DNA from: Planctomycetota bacterium
GTDB lineage: Bacteria; Planctomycetota; UBA1135
Direction: 5' to 3'
DNA length: 64,000 bases
NCBI GenBank assembly: GCA_018671175.1
Contig: JABHIE010000028.1
Span: 1 to 64,000 of the forward strand
A model generated the notes under the pieces. It was not told the DNA's origin and ran no database searches. It saw only the letters and a list, made by a program, of their open reading frames with translations. Positions 25,000 to 33,427 of this stretch are shown here, in pieces. Position numbers and translations under genes: made by a program. Every line of letters starts with the position of its first letter. Within the stretch, counting starts at the first letter, position 1.

Positions 25000-25629
25000 A
25001 TGAAGCACACCTACGAAAACGAAATCCTGGAAAACCACATCCCGTCCGCCCAAATGGTGGGGGAAGCCAACTCCTACGAATTGGAGCTAGACCAGTGGGA
25101 GCCTCTAGTCTGGTATGTGGTCAATCGCATCAAGAACCGTTTGCCCATAAGTGTATCCGAGGAAGAGCTTTACGCTTCAGGCATGTATGGGCTTCTCAAA
25201 GCCGCGCGCTCTTATGACCCAAGTCGAGGCGCTGAATTCAAAACCTACGCCTACCACAAAATTCGCGGCGCCGTTTTGGACGACCTCCGCCGCGCCGACT
25301 ACTTGCCTCGCAGTTTCCGCGACGAAGCCCGCAAATCAGGCGTGGATGCCCCTGCAATCGTTGGCTTGCCTTGCGATGAGGATGGCCATGAGAGTTTGGG
25401 TGCCACCGAGGCCACGCAATCTTGCGAAACCGAGGATCTCAGCGCGGCCACGGCTCGTGAGATTGCCAAACTGCCGCAGAAGATGCAGCAAATGATGACG
25501 ATGTACTATCAAGACGGCATGAAAATGCGAGAGATCGCTGACGCCATGCACCTGACAGAATCGCGCGTCAGTCAAATCCATGCTAACGCTTTGTCGCGCT
25601 TGCGTCGCGCCATGGAAAAGCTGGGCTAA
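25000..25629 (+). CDS. Alternative sigma factor, FliA/WhiG-like, with shortened region 3
   Basis: 209 residues. Region 2 runs from ~28 to 105: WYVVNRIKNRLP, then EELYASGMYGLLKAARSYDPSRGAEFKTYA and KIRGAVLDDLRRADYLPRS, which is close to FliA/WhiG/SigB-type factors. Region 4 (~155-205) has LPQKMQQMMTMYYQDGMKMREIA and LTESRVSQIHANALSRLR. Between them only ~50 residues remain, without the usual region 3 helix-turn-helix, so the protein is ~30 residues shorter than typical FliA. It directs RNA polymerase to an alternative promoter set. No flagellar or chemotaxis gene is near, so its regulon cannot be guessed. The M1-type peptidase gene starts 21 bases downstream. Confidence 0.9.
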   Translation: MKHTYENEILENHIPSAQMVGEANSYELELDQWEPLVWYVVNRIKNRLPISVSEEELYASGMYGLLKAARSYDPSRGAEFKTYAYHKIRGAVLDDLRRADYLPRSFRDEARKSGVDAPAIVGLPCDEDGHESLGATEATQSCETEDLSAATAREIAKLPQKMQQMMTMYYQDGMKMREIADAMHLTESRVSQIHANALSRLRRAMEKLG

Positions 25630-25650
25630 GAACTTGTTTACACTAAAGGC

Positions 25651-27948
25651 ATGGCAAAACGGCCGGCCTTCCTCCTGACTCTCCTTTTTTGTGCGACTGC
25701 TTTGACGGGCTTTGCATTTGCTGCAAATCCTCAGCAATCGCCTCTTCCTGATTTGATGCCCGAGCATTCCTCGGCAATCACTCAGTATGAAATGGATATC
25801 GTGCTTGACCCCGATGGGCACACCATTCGAGGCACGATTCACGCGACTTGGCGCAATCAAACCGAAGCCGCGACGAGCGAGCTGTTGTGGCATGTTTACA
25901 ACAACGCTTGGCGTGACCGCGATTCGGTGGCTTTGGTCGAGGCGCGCGCTTACGGGTCAAATGGAGTGCCGCGAGAGTGGGGCGATACTGAAATCATTCA
26001 CACCAAAGTTTTACAGCCTGATGGCAGCTGGTCGACTCTGCTCAACACTTGGGTTGCTCACGAAAACGCGCCACACGACCGCACCGTGATGCGCACTCCA
26101 CTAGCAACGCCCGTGGCTCCAGGTGCTGAGGTCACGATAGAGGTTAAATTTGTTGCCGTCCTTCCGCCCGCGTTTCGGCGAATGGGATACGGTTCAGAGG
26201 GTTATTTGCATGCCGTGCAGTGGTACCCGAAATTCGGCGTCTTCGAAAAGCTTGATGGCGAAATGGTTTGGTCTTGCGAGCCCTATCACTACCTCTCTGA
26301 GTTCTATGCCGATTATGGCACCTACGATGTGCGGCTAACTTTGCCCGCGCATTATCAAAACCACATGGTTAGTTCTGGTTCGATTGTCGGTGAACCACAG
26401 ATTGCTGGCGACCAAATTACTTACACGCTGCATGCAGATGACATCCATGATTTCGCCTGGACGGTCGATCCAGAAGCTCGTGTCATTCATCGCCCATTCG
26501 TCGAAAAAGAGTGGCGTGATATAGAAGAGGAAGAAAAAGTTGCTGCTGCATTAGGGCGCCCTGTTGAGGCCGTCCGTCCGAAAGATACGGAGATGATTTT
26601 GCTGCTTCAGCCGGAGCATGGCGAATACGAAGAAGAGTATTTCACGGCTTTGGCGCGCGCGCTTTACTACTTTGGCTTGTGGTATGGCACTTACCCTTAT
26701 GAAACGATTAGCTGTGTTGACCCCGCTCATGATGCTCGCGCAACGGGTGGCATGGAATACCCGAGGCTGTTTACGGTGGGGGTGCGCAAGGGTTTGCATG
26801 AGACGCATTTGTCCCCCGAAGGCACGACGGTTCATGAATTTGGACATCAGTTTTGGTATGGCTTGGTCGGCAACGATGAATTCCGCCACGCGTTCTTAGA
26901 TGAGGGTTTTAACACCTACAGCACGAGCCGCATTTTGCATAAGGCTTGGCCGTCATCTCGCTATTACGACTCGATTCTGGGCCACGAATTCACCGGGAAG
27001 TCGCCCGTTGATTTGCCTTCGTATGGTGCAGATGATGTGCGTGCGCTACTAACAATGCAGCGGCTTGAAATACCCGATTTGGGCTTCATGCCGGCACTTT
27101 CATATGAGTTGCGTCGTCGCACTTCAATTGAAAAATGGTTGGCGCAAGTGCCAAGCCTTTCCTTTTTTAAAGAGGTACCTCGCTCATCGCGTGTCTGGAA
27201 TCGAAGTGTGCATCAATATGATTGGGCGCAGCCGATTGAAGTGCCGACATTTGCTTTGCTTGACGGTCAATTGCGCCGCACTAATTCCTATAACCGCCCT
27301 GCAATGACTTTGTTCACTCTTCAAGAGTTGATGGGTGAAACACGCTGGATTCGTTTGATGCGGGCTTGGCACGAGAAGATGCGGTTTCAACACCCTCAAC
27401 CAAGTGAGTGGGCAAAACATCTCGCCGAGTTCGGTGCCGGCGCAACGGTAAGCGGGCTTGATACTTCGGGCGTTGTGCAAACGGTCTCATTTGACTGGCA
27501 CGATTTTTGGCAGCAGGCTTACCACGGAAATGACCGCATGGATTTTGGCGTTGCGCGGCTCGATAACCGACCATCGGTCGCTGACTCAACAGCGGGTCAA
27601 GGCGACGGCGCCGAGCCTTATGAAGAAAACATATGGGATGTCCGCATCGCCGTCCGCCGCTATGACGGATTCCGTGTTCCCGTTGAAATTCGAGTTCACT
27701 GGAGCGATGACACCATCACAAATCATCTCTGGGCAGGCCAAGATTCGGTCTGGAAATTAGAGCGCTTGCGCCACGATACAAAAGCAATGCGCGTGCAAGT
27801 CGACCCTGAACACAAACTCATGCTTGACCGAAATAGGCTCAATAATGAGCGGCGTGTTGAGCCTGATCATGATCGCGCCTGGAACTACAGCGTGCGTGCA
27901 CTTCTTTGGGCGCAACAAGTCCTTCACTGGTACGGAGGTATGGGATGA
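25651..27948 (+). CDS. Secreted M1-family (gluzincin) metallopeptidase
   Basis: 765 residues with a signal peptide (FLLTLLFCATALTGFAFA). The N-terminal beta-saddle carries IVLDPDGHTIRGTIHATWRNQT as in M1 enzymes. The substrate-binding motif reads ATGGMEYP in place of GAMEN. The zinc site is HEFGHQFWYG followed by exactly 18 residues and the third ligand Glu (HAFLDEGF), i.e. HExxH-x18-E. A C-terminal region with beta strands follows. It should remove residues from peptide N-termini outside the cytoplasm. GGAGG at 27934-27938, inside its 3' end, serves the next gene, which overlaps it by four bases. Confidence 0.92.
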   Translation: MAKRPAFLLTLLFCATALTGFAFAANPQQSPLPDLMPEHSSAITQYEMDIVLDPDGHTIRGTIHATWRNQTEAATSELLWHVYNNAWRDRDSVALVEARAYGSNGVPREWGDTEIIHTKVLQPDGSWSTLLNTWVAHENAPHDRTVMRTPLATPVAPGAEVTIEVKFVAVLPPAFRRMGYGSEGYLHAVQWYPKFGVFEKLDGEMVWSCEPYHYLSEFYADYGTYDVRLTLPAHYQNHMVSSGSIVGEPQIAGDQITYTLHADDIHDFAWTVDPEARVIHRPFVEKEWRDIEEEEKVAAALGRPVEAVRPKDTEMILLLQPEHGEYEEEYFTALARALYYFGLWYGTYPYETISCVDPAHDARATGGMEYPRLFTVGVRKGLHETHLSPEGTTVHEFGHQFWYGLVGNDEFRHAFLDEGFNTYSTSRILHKAWPSSRYYDSILGHEFTGKSPVDLPSYGADDVRALLTMQRLEIPDLGFMPALSYELRRRTSIEKWLAQVPSLSFFKEVPRSSRVWNRSVHQYDWAQPIEVPTFALLDGQLRRTNSYNRPAMTLFTLQELMGETRWIRLMRAWHEKMRFQHPQPSEWAKHLAEFGAGATVSGLDTSGVVQTVSFDWHDFWQQAYHGNDRMDFGVARLDNRPSVADSTAGQGDGAEPYEENIWDVRIAVRRYDGFRVPVEIRVHWSDDTITNHLWAGQDSVWKLERLRHDTKAMRVQVDPEHKLMLDRNRLNNERRVEPDHDRAWNYSVRALLWAQQVLHWYGGMG

Positions 27949-28967
27949 ACCAAGCCCTAAGATTCTTTTTCATTGGCATGGGGCTCGTCCTCGCCCGCCC
28001 GCGCGTCTTACTTCTGCTCGTGCTGGTTTCCCTCTTTATGGCCCTCCCCGTGGCCATCCCAGCATGGATGTCCGCCGACACCCATCTGGCTCATGTCTCC
28101 GCTTACCCCGGCGACGCAGCCCCAGATTTCTTGCACGAAGTCCCAGGTTGGCTGCTTGACGAATGGGCGCGCGCCGACTCAAATTGGCGCGACTTAATCC
28201 GCAACGGCATGGCACCAGCTTTGCTCTTGGCGAGCCTCCTCGGCCTACTTTTTGCCGGCGGATGGATGCACTCCGCGCTCCATGGGCGTGGTGAACATGG
28301 CCCGGCTGCCTTCTTCCGAGGTGGTGGTTCTCACTTCTTTCCATTCGTGCGCACTTGGTTGCTCGGCTTGCCCATTTTCTTCGGGATCACTTGGCTAATC
28401 TGGTCGACTCCCGGCGAATGGGTCATGGGCCTCTTCCTTCCCGAAGGCAAGCCCGGCATGGCGGCATCCGAAACCACGGCCCGATTTGTTGAGCATGGCC
28501 GCGAGATCCTTTATGTCCTGATGCTTCTATTCACGGAAGCCATGCTTGATGTCGCGCGCGCGGACCTAGTCGCTCGCGATGGGCGGTTTAGCCTCTGGGC
28601 ATTGCTGCGGGCATTTTTAATCATGCTGCGTCAACCGCATGTCGTCATGACACTGCTTGGCGCCGGCATCATCCTCGAAGGCCTTTGGCTTGTTGGGATT
28701 CCTGCCATGGTGAACGGCCTACATTGGCCTCTCTGGTCTTTAGTCTTGCTCATTCCGCTCGGTCGGATTTCAATGCGCGGCGCTCGCTGGGCTGGCTTGG
28801 CTCTCTGGATTTCCGGTCGAAATCATGAGCCCGATCAAGCTGCCGAAAAAGACGGCATACCCGAAGTAAGTGACGAATCTGAACCACCTATAATGCCGAC
28901 CACTCAGCATGGCACGACATGGGTTACCGACTCTGTGACACCGCCGGCCAACGACACCACTAATTAA
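27945..28967 (+). CDS. Multi-pass membrane protein of unknown function
   Basis: 340 residues. ATG 27945 is fixed by one of the few clear Shine-Dalgarno sequences here (GGAGG seven bases upstream) and by the ATGA overlap with the peptidase stop. About six hydrophobic segments are visible, beginning LRFFFIGMGLVLARPRVLLLLVLVSLF, with LLASLLGLLFAGG, LLGLPIFFGITWLIW and VLMLLFTEAML later. The C-terminus (~50 residues) is polar and acidic. No motif identifies a function; coupling to the peptidase suggests a joint role. Confidence 0.78.
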   Translation: MNQALRFFFIGMGLVLARPRVLLLLVLVSLFMALPVAIPAWMSADTHLAHVSAYPGDAAPDFLHEVPGWLLDEWARADSNWRDLIRNGMAPALLLASLLGLLFAGGWMHSALHGRGEHGPAAFFRGGGSHFFPFVRTWLLGLPIFFGITWLIWSTPGEWVMGLFLPEGKPGMAASETTARFVEHGREILYVLMLLFTEAMLDVARADLVARDGRFSLWALLRAFLIMLRQPHVVMTLLGAGIILEGLWLVGIPAMVNGLHWPLWSLVLLIPLGRISMRGARWAGLALWISGRNHEPDQAAEKDGIPEVSDESEPPIMPTTQHGTTWVTDSVTPPANDTTN

Positions 28968-28969
28968 TC

Positions 28970-29437
28970 ATGCTCACTGCCAAAGAACTCATGTCTTCGC
29001 GTTTGATGACCGTCGCCCCGTCGATGACTCTGCGCGAGCTCCTTGAATACCTCCGCGAAAACGCCATCCACGGCGCATTGGTCAAAGAAGGCGACCGCCT
29101 TGTTGGCGTGGTTTCTTACACCGATGCTTTGATTTATCTTTCCGATATTTCGATGAGCGAAGAGAGCTCTTTTTCCATGCTTGCCGAAAGTGATTTTGAT
29201 TTAAGCGAGCAATTCGTCAATCGCATTGATGAAGTTACCGTTGACGATGTTATGACGCCAGCTGTTTTCACTTGCGATGTAAATGACACAGCGGCTGAAG
29301 TTTCCGCTCTGCTCCTCGAAAAGAAAATCCATCGTGCCGTTGTTACTGATAACGGTCAGGCTATCGGGCTTTTGTCGAGCACTGATTTGATGCGCGCGGT
29401 TGTCATGTACGAAGAACAATTGGCAATTAAGGCCTAG
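28970..29437 (+). CDS. Tandem CBS-domain protein
   Basis: 155 residues forming one CBS pair (Bateman module). The first CBS starts AKELMSSRLMTVAPSMTLRELLEYL and ends LVGVVSYTDALIYL; the second starts VDDVMTPAVFTCDVNDTAAEVSALLLEKKIHR and ends AIGLLSSTDLMRAV. Such modules bind adenosine nucleotides (AMP, ATP, S-adenosylmethionine) and act as energy or metabolite sensors. It starts two bases after the stop of the membrane-protein gene, so it is the last member of that operon. Confidence 0.9.
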   Translation: MLTAKELMSSRLMTVAPSMTLRELLEYLRENAIHGALVKEGDRLVGVVSYTDALIYLSDISMSEESSFSMLAESDFDLSEQFVNRIDEVTVDDVMTPAVFTCDVNDTAAEVSALLLEKKIHRAVVTDNGQAIGLLSSTDLMRAVVMYEEQLAIKA

Positions 29438-29573
29438 CGTCTAGGTTTGTTGCGCCTGCCTCAGCGATGGCAGTCTTGCCGGTGTCTAGTTAGATTTCGA
29501 CAGTTTAGAGATCATCGCCGAATATTTCGCAGTCTACTTCGTGGCTTTGCATGTCGCTGATTTACCATACGCT

Positions 29574-30815
29574 ATGAGCAAAATCCTGAAAGGAGCGGCC
29601 GTCATCGGTCAATCTGGTGGCCCAACAGCTGTCATCAATCAATCACTGGTCGGTTTCATCGAGACGGCGACGCAGCAAGAAGTCATCACGCGCGTTTATG
29701 GCGCACGGCATGGCGTCCAAGGCATCATGTGTGGCGATTTGGTCGATTTGGCCAAGGAGTCGGCGGCCAATTTAGAGGCTGTCGCGCAGACACCCGCGGC
29801 TGCACTTGGTTCGGTCAGGCTCAAGGCCAGCGCCGATGATGTCGCCGCAATGATTAAGACTTTCAAGAAGTTTGACATTCGCTATTTCTTTTATATCGGC
29901 GGCAATGACACCGCTGAAACAGCCCATATCGTTTCGCTAGAGGCCGCCAAGCAAGGCTGGGAGATGCGTTGTTTCCACATCCCCAAAACAATCGATAATG
30001 ATTTAAAAGTAACCGACCACTGCCCCGGCTACGGTTCTGCGGCGCGTTTTGTGGCTCATGCTTTCCAGGGGGATGATCGCGACAACCGCTCTTTGCGCGG
30101 CATTAAAGTCAACATCGTGATGGGGCGTCATGCGGGTTGGCTGACGGCGGCTTCTGTTTTGGGGCGGCGCACGGGCAAAGATGATGGCCCACATTTGGTT
30201 TACTTGCCTGAGCGTGTTTTTGAGCCGACCGATTTTTTGGCCGAAGTTAAAGCCACATACGAGCGACTGGGGCGTTGCGTAATCGCCGTTTCTGAGGGCA
30301 TTCACGATGCTGACGGCAAGCCTTTCCTGCAAACTTACGCTGAGATGTCTGGCTCTGCCATGGCGGGCGAGGTTGATAGCCACGGTAATGTGCAATTGTC
30401 TGGTACGGGTGCACTTGGTGACGCATTGGCCAATTTGATTAAAGAGGCCCTGCCCGGCACTCGCGTGCGTGCTGACACTTTTGGTTATCTACAGCGTTCT
30501 CATCCTGGTGATGTTTCGACGGTCGATCAAGAAGAGGCACGCGCCGCAGGTCGCGCCGCCGTTGTCGCTGCCGTTTCTGGCCAATATGACCACGGCACAA
30601 TTGCTTTGCGCCGCATCGAAGGCGACACCTACGCCTCTGAAACTTTTGTCGGCGCACTTGCCGATGTCGCAAAATTCACCAAAGACATGCCAGCTCACTT
30701 CTTGAGTGGCCGTCACGATGTGAGCTCGGCATTTGTCGATTACGCACTTCCGCTTACGGGCGGGATCACGCCCATGGCTGATTTAGATTTTGCACCTGTC
30801 GAGTTGCTTAACTAA
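29574..30815 (+). CDS. pfp: Phosphofructokinase, probably pyrophosphate-dependent
   Basis: 413 residues from ATG 29574; GTG 29541 would add eleven poorly fitting residues. It phosphorylates fructose 6-phosphate to fructose 1,6-bisphosphate in glycolysis. Motifs in order: GQSGGPTAVIN (12-22), GGNDT (109-113), PKTIDND (137-143), MGRHAGWLTAAS. Asp in GGND and Lys in PKTIDND are the residues that distinguish PPi-users from ATP-users (which carry GGDG and PGTIDND). I therefore call it PPi-dependent, which would make the step reversible. The gene is preceded by a 136-base gap and followed by a porin gene. Confidence 0.9.
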   Translation: MSKILKGAAVIGQSGGPTAVINQSLVGFIETATQQEVITRVYGARHGVQGIMCGDLVDLAKESAANLEAVAQTPAAALGSVRLKASADDVAAMIKTFKKFDIRYFFYIGGNDTAETAHIVSLEAAKQGWEMRCFHIPKTIDNDLKVTDHCPGYGSAARFVAHAFQGDDRDNRSLRGIKVNIVMGRHAGWLTAASVLGRRTGKDDGPHLVYLPERVFEPTDFLAEVKATYERLGRCVIAVSEGIHDADGKPFLQTYAEMSGSAMAGEVDSHGNVQLSGTGALGDALANLIKEALPGTRVRADTFGYLQRSHPGDVSTVDQEEARAAGRAAVVAAVSGQYDHGTIALRRIEGDTYASETFVGALADVAKFTKDMPAHFLSGRHDVSSAFVDYALPLTGGITPMADLDFAPVELLN

Positions 30816-30901
30816 AGAGGCTTCCTTGTGTTGCAAACCCGGAACAATCTGCATCGGTTTCATGTAGCCCACCTCGGCATGTTAATTGCCTAACCACTCC
30901 C

Positions 30902-32050
30902 ATGATTACTGCACTCCTCCTTGCTCAAATTGCCCTCCCTTCCTTGCTTCCTCAAACTGAGCCAGACGGCATCAAGTTGGTTGGTCGCTTGCATAGTGAT
31001 TGGGTCTTTGTCTCTCCTGGCTCCGATTCAGAAGCGGCTTGGCTTGCGGCTGACCCTGCTCATGCACCTTTTGCAGACGGCGCTGAAATCCGCCGAGCTG
31101 AGATTGGCGCAGAGGGGCCTCTTGGCCCAGGTTTAGAGTTTAAACTCGAAATTGATTTCGCCTCTGGCGCTGCTGAGGTTACTGATTCTTATTTGCGGTT
31201 TTCAGAGCTCCCACTAGGTAGTTTTAAAGTTGGCCACATGAAAGAGCCAGTCGGCCTAGGCAAGATCCAATCTAGCAAAACGATGACTTTTATCGACCGC
31301 CCGCTAACAGCCGCCCTGATTCCTGGGCGTAACGCAGGCTTCCTCTGGGAGCATTCTGACGACAGTCTTTCTCTCGCCGCGGGTTTATTCCGCAATACCG
31401 ATGACGCGGGGGATAGCGTGGGCAATGAGGGCTATTCCTTCACGACACGAGCCGTTTTTCGACCGATTTTCGAAAACGGGGGCGCTCGCATTTTGCATGC
31501 TGGCTTTAGCTATAGCTTTCGTCGCCCTGACGAAAGTGTTTCATTTGGCTCCCGCCTCGAATCTCATATGCTGCCAAAATTCCTCGATACAGGCGATCTA
31601 GAAGCCGATTCCGTGAGCTTGTTGGGTGCTGAAGTCATCTGGATTGACGGCCCTTTGCATTGCATCGCCGAGCATACGCAAGCTGCTCTTAGCCATAGCA
31701 GTGGCTTAGAACCGGCATTCCGAGCTTATTCTGTTGAAGCGGGCTGGGTGCTCACGGGCGAAAATGCTCGATACAAAAAATCAAATGGCAGCCTGAATGG
31801 CGTCCTGCCGGAAAATGCGGCCTTTGATTCTTCAGGTCAGGGCAATGGTGCTTGGCAGGTTTTGTTGCGTCATTCTAATCTTGATTTGACTGAAGCAGCC
31901 GGTCTGAATAATGAATTAACCGTGACCAATTTGGGGCTGAATTGGTTCGTGAACCCTCATTCCACCATTTTGATGGGCATCTCACGAGCTGAGCTGAGTG
32001 AGCTCGATGCCACGCACATGTTGACAGTGCGTTTTGGTTATTGGTTTTAG
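30902..32050 (+). CDS. Phosphate-selective porin (OprP/OprO family) outer-membrane protein
   Basis: 382 residues with a short signal peptide (MITALLLAQIALPS). The sequence is a series of amphipathic beta strands: IKLVGRLHSDWVFV, FKLEIDFASGAAEVTDSYLRF, LGSFKVGHMKEPVGLG with SSKTMTFIDRPL, and the terminal LTVRFGYWF. The GHMKEPVGL and IDRPL elements are typical of the OprP family, and the final Phe is the usual beta-barrel assembly signal. It should form an anion-permeable outer-membrane channel; phosphate selectivity is not proven. Its stop overlaps that of the convergent exporter gene by four bases (TTAG). Confidence 0.88.
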   Translation: MITALLLAQIALPSLLPQTEPDGIKLVGRLHSDWVFVSPGSDSEAAWLAADPAHAPFADGAEIRRAEIGAEGPLGPGLEFKLEIDFASGAAEVTDSYLRFSELPLGSFKVGHMKEPVGLGKIQSSKTMTFIDRPLTAALIPGRNAGFLWEHSDDSLSLAAGLFRNTDDAGDSVGNEGYSFTTRAVFRPIFENGGARILHAGFSYSFRRPDESVSFGSRLESHMLPKFLDTGDLEADSVSLLGAEVIWIDGPLHCIAEHTQAALSHSSGLEPAFRAYSVEAGWVLTGENARYKKSNGSLNGVLPENAAFDSSGQGNGAWQVLLRHSNLDLTEAAGLNNELTVTNLGLNWFVNPHSTILMGISRAELSELDATHMLTVRFGYWF

Positions 32051-33342
32051 AGTGCCTTTCGTGGCGGCACAAAACCAGCCGCTGCGAGTAGCCCAGTGAC
32101 GAGCGCAATGGAAGTCATGGCGACTTGAAAAGCCGAACGCAAACCTTCGATGGGCTCGCCTTGCATCAAAGTGCTGATGCTCAAAAATCCAAGTGCGCCC
32201 GGCACTAAAAAGAGTAATCCGGGCAATCGTGTGGTCGAGGCGGGGCGGTCAAGCAATCGAGCATAGAAGTTGCTTGCGATACCCACGGCTAGAGCGCCGA
32301 AGAAAACGCCAGCCACGGGGCCAAAGAGTGCTGAAGCTTGAGTGACGCTGAGCCAGCCGAACGCCGAGACGATAAAAATCCAGCCGAGTTCGCGAGCGGG
32401 TGCGCGGAATAAAATGCCAATCGTTGTGGCCGCGATGGGTAAGACTATGAGTTCGGTCCAGGCGGCGGGTGGCAGAGCATCGGCCATCACCTGCGGGAAG
32501 TCAATCGCTGCCCAGTCAAGGGCTTGCTGGCCTAAACTGCGGCCTAGCCAAGTGCCGAAGCCGAGCATAAGAAAGCTCATCGATGCAGCGGCAAGCCGCG
32601 CTGTGCCAGAAACTAAGTTGCGTGTGGCCAGCTCTGCAATGGCAATCGTCAGGCTGAACCCAGGCACAAGCACAATGAGACCACCTAGAGTGGCTTGGTC
32701 AACCGAGAGGCTGTGCCCCCAATCAAGGGCTTGCGAAAGTTTTAAAACGAGTGGTGCAAAAAGCGTTGCGGTCAGAGAAACGAGCAGGGCTCCGAGTGGC
32801 TCGAAAACATGATGCAAGCGTGGCTGGCGAGGGGTAAACAATGCGAAAAGCCCGAGTGCTAGGCCAGCGATTGTGGCGAGCAAGATTTCGGGTAGCCCAC
32901 CTCCAAAAAACCGAGCGGCCGCACCTGATGTCGCCGCAAAACATAAAGTGGTCAATGAGCTCGACCATGGGCTTGCACCCGCGACGACCGATTTGACAAG
33001 GTCAACACCTTCTGTGGGGCTCACTCGGCCATCTGCGGCATCGTTGAAAACCACATCGAGTTTGGCTAGCTTCCCCAAGTCAATTTCTGCACCAGGGATG
33101 CGATGCAAATACGAGCGCCCTTGCTCGCCCTCGCCCAAACCCGAACCGCTAAAGGAGGAAATCAAGGCCGTCGGTGTGCTGAAGAAATGCCCCTCAAGAC
33201 CCCATTGGCTGCAAAGCGTCATTAAGACATCTTCCAAACGATGGGCGGGTGCGCCATATCGCTGTAAGGCCGCGCCCAAAACATGGACGAATCGCAAGCG
33301 AGCATCTCGCGCGGCTGTGGGGAGGGTGTCAGGTGGCGTCAC
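32047..33342 (-). CDS. ThrE-like threonine/serine exporter family protein
   Basis: 431 residues from GTG 33342. Residues ~15-130 match the cytoplasmic ThrE domain (FVHVLGAALQRYGAPAHRLEDVL, then LEGHFFSTPTALISSF). About ten hydrophobic segments follow, with the second ThrE-type domain starting near GWIFIVSAFGWLS. Both halves (YjjP-like and YjjB-like) are on one chain, as in Corynebacterium ThrE. The family exports threonine, serine or small organic acids; the real substrate here is inferred only from family. Confidence 0.88.
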   Translation of the reverse strand: MTPPDTLPTAARDARLRFVHVLGAALQRYGAPAHRLEDVLMTLCSQWGLEGHFFSTPTALISSFSGSGLGEGEQGRSYLHRIPGAEIDLGKLAKLDVVFNDAADGRVSPTEGVDLVKSVVAGASPWSSSLTTLCFAATSGAAARFFGGGLPEILLATIAGLALGLFALFTPRQPRLHHVFEPLGALLVSLTATLFAPLVLKLSQALDWGHSLSVDQATLGGLIVLVPGFSLTIAIAELATRNLVSGTARLAAASMSFLMLGFGTWLGRSLGQQALDWAAIDFPQVMADALPPAAWTELIVLPIAATTIGILFRAPARELGWIFIVSAFGWLSVTQASALFGPVAGVFFGALAVGIASNFYARLLDRPASTTRLPGLLFLVPGALGFLSISTLMQGEPIEGLRSAFQVAMTSIALVTGLLAAAGFVPPRKAL

Positions 33343-33365
33343 GCAGAGATTTTATCCATAAGTGT

Positions 33366-33402
33366 GGTACTCTATACGCTAGGAACTCCCAAATTGAGTA
33401 CC
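33366..33402. promoter_or_regulatory. Inverted repeat upstream of the BNR-like gene
   Basis: GGTACTC (33366-33372) and GAGTACC (33396-33402) are perfect complements separated by 23 bases in the divergent gap between the ThrE-like gene and the gene at 33428. It may be a dyad operator or a weak hairpin. Confidence 0.3.
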
Positions 33403-33427
33403 CCCTACCTGAGAACCCCTCCGCATC

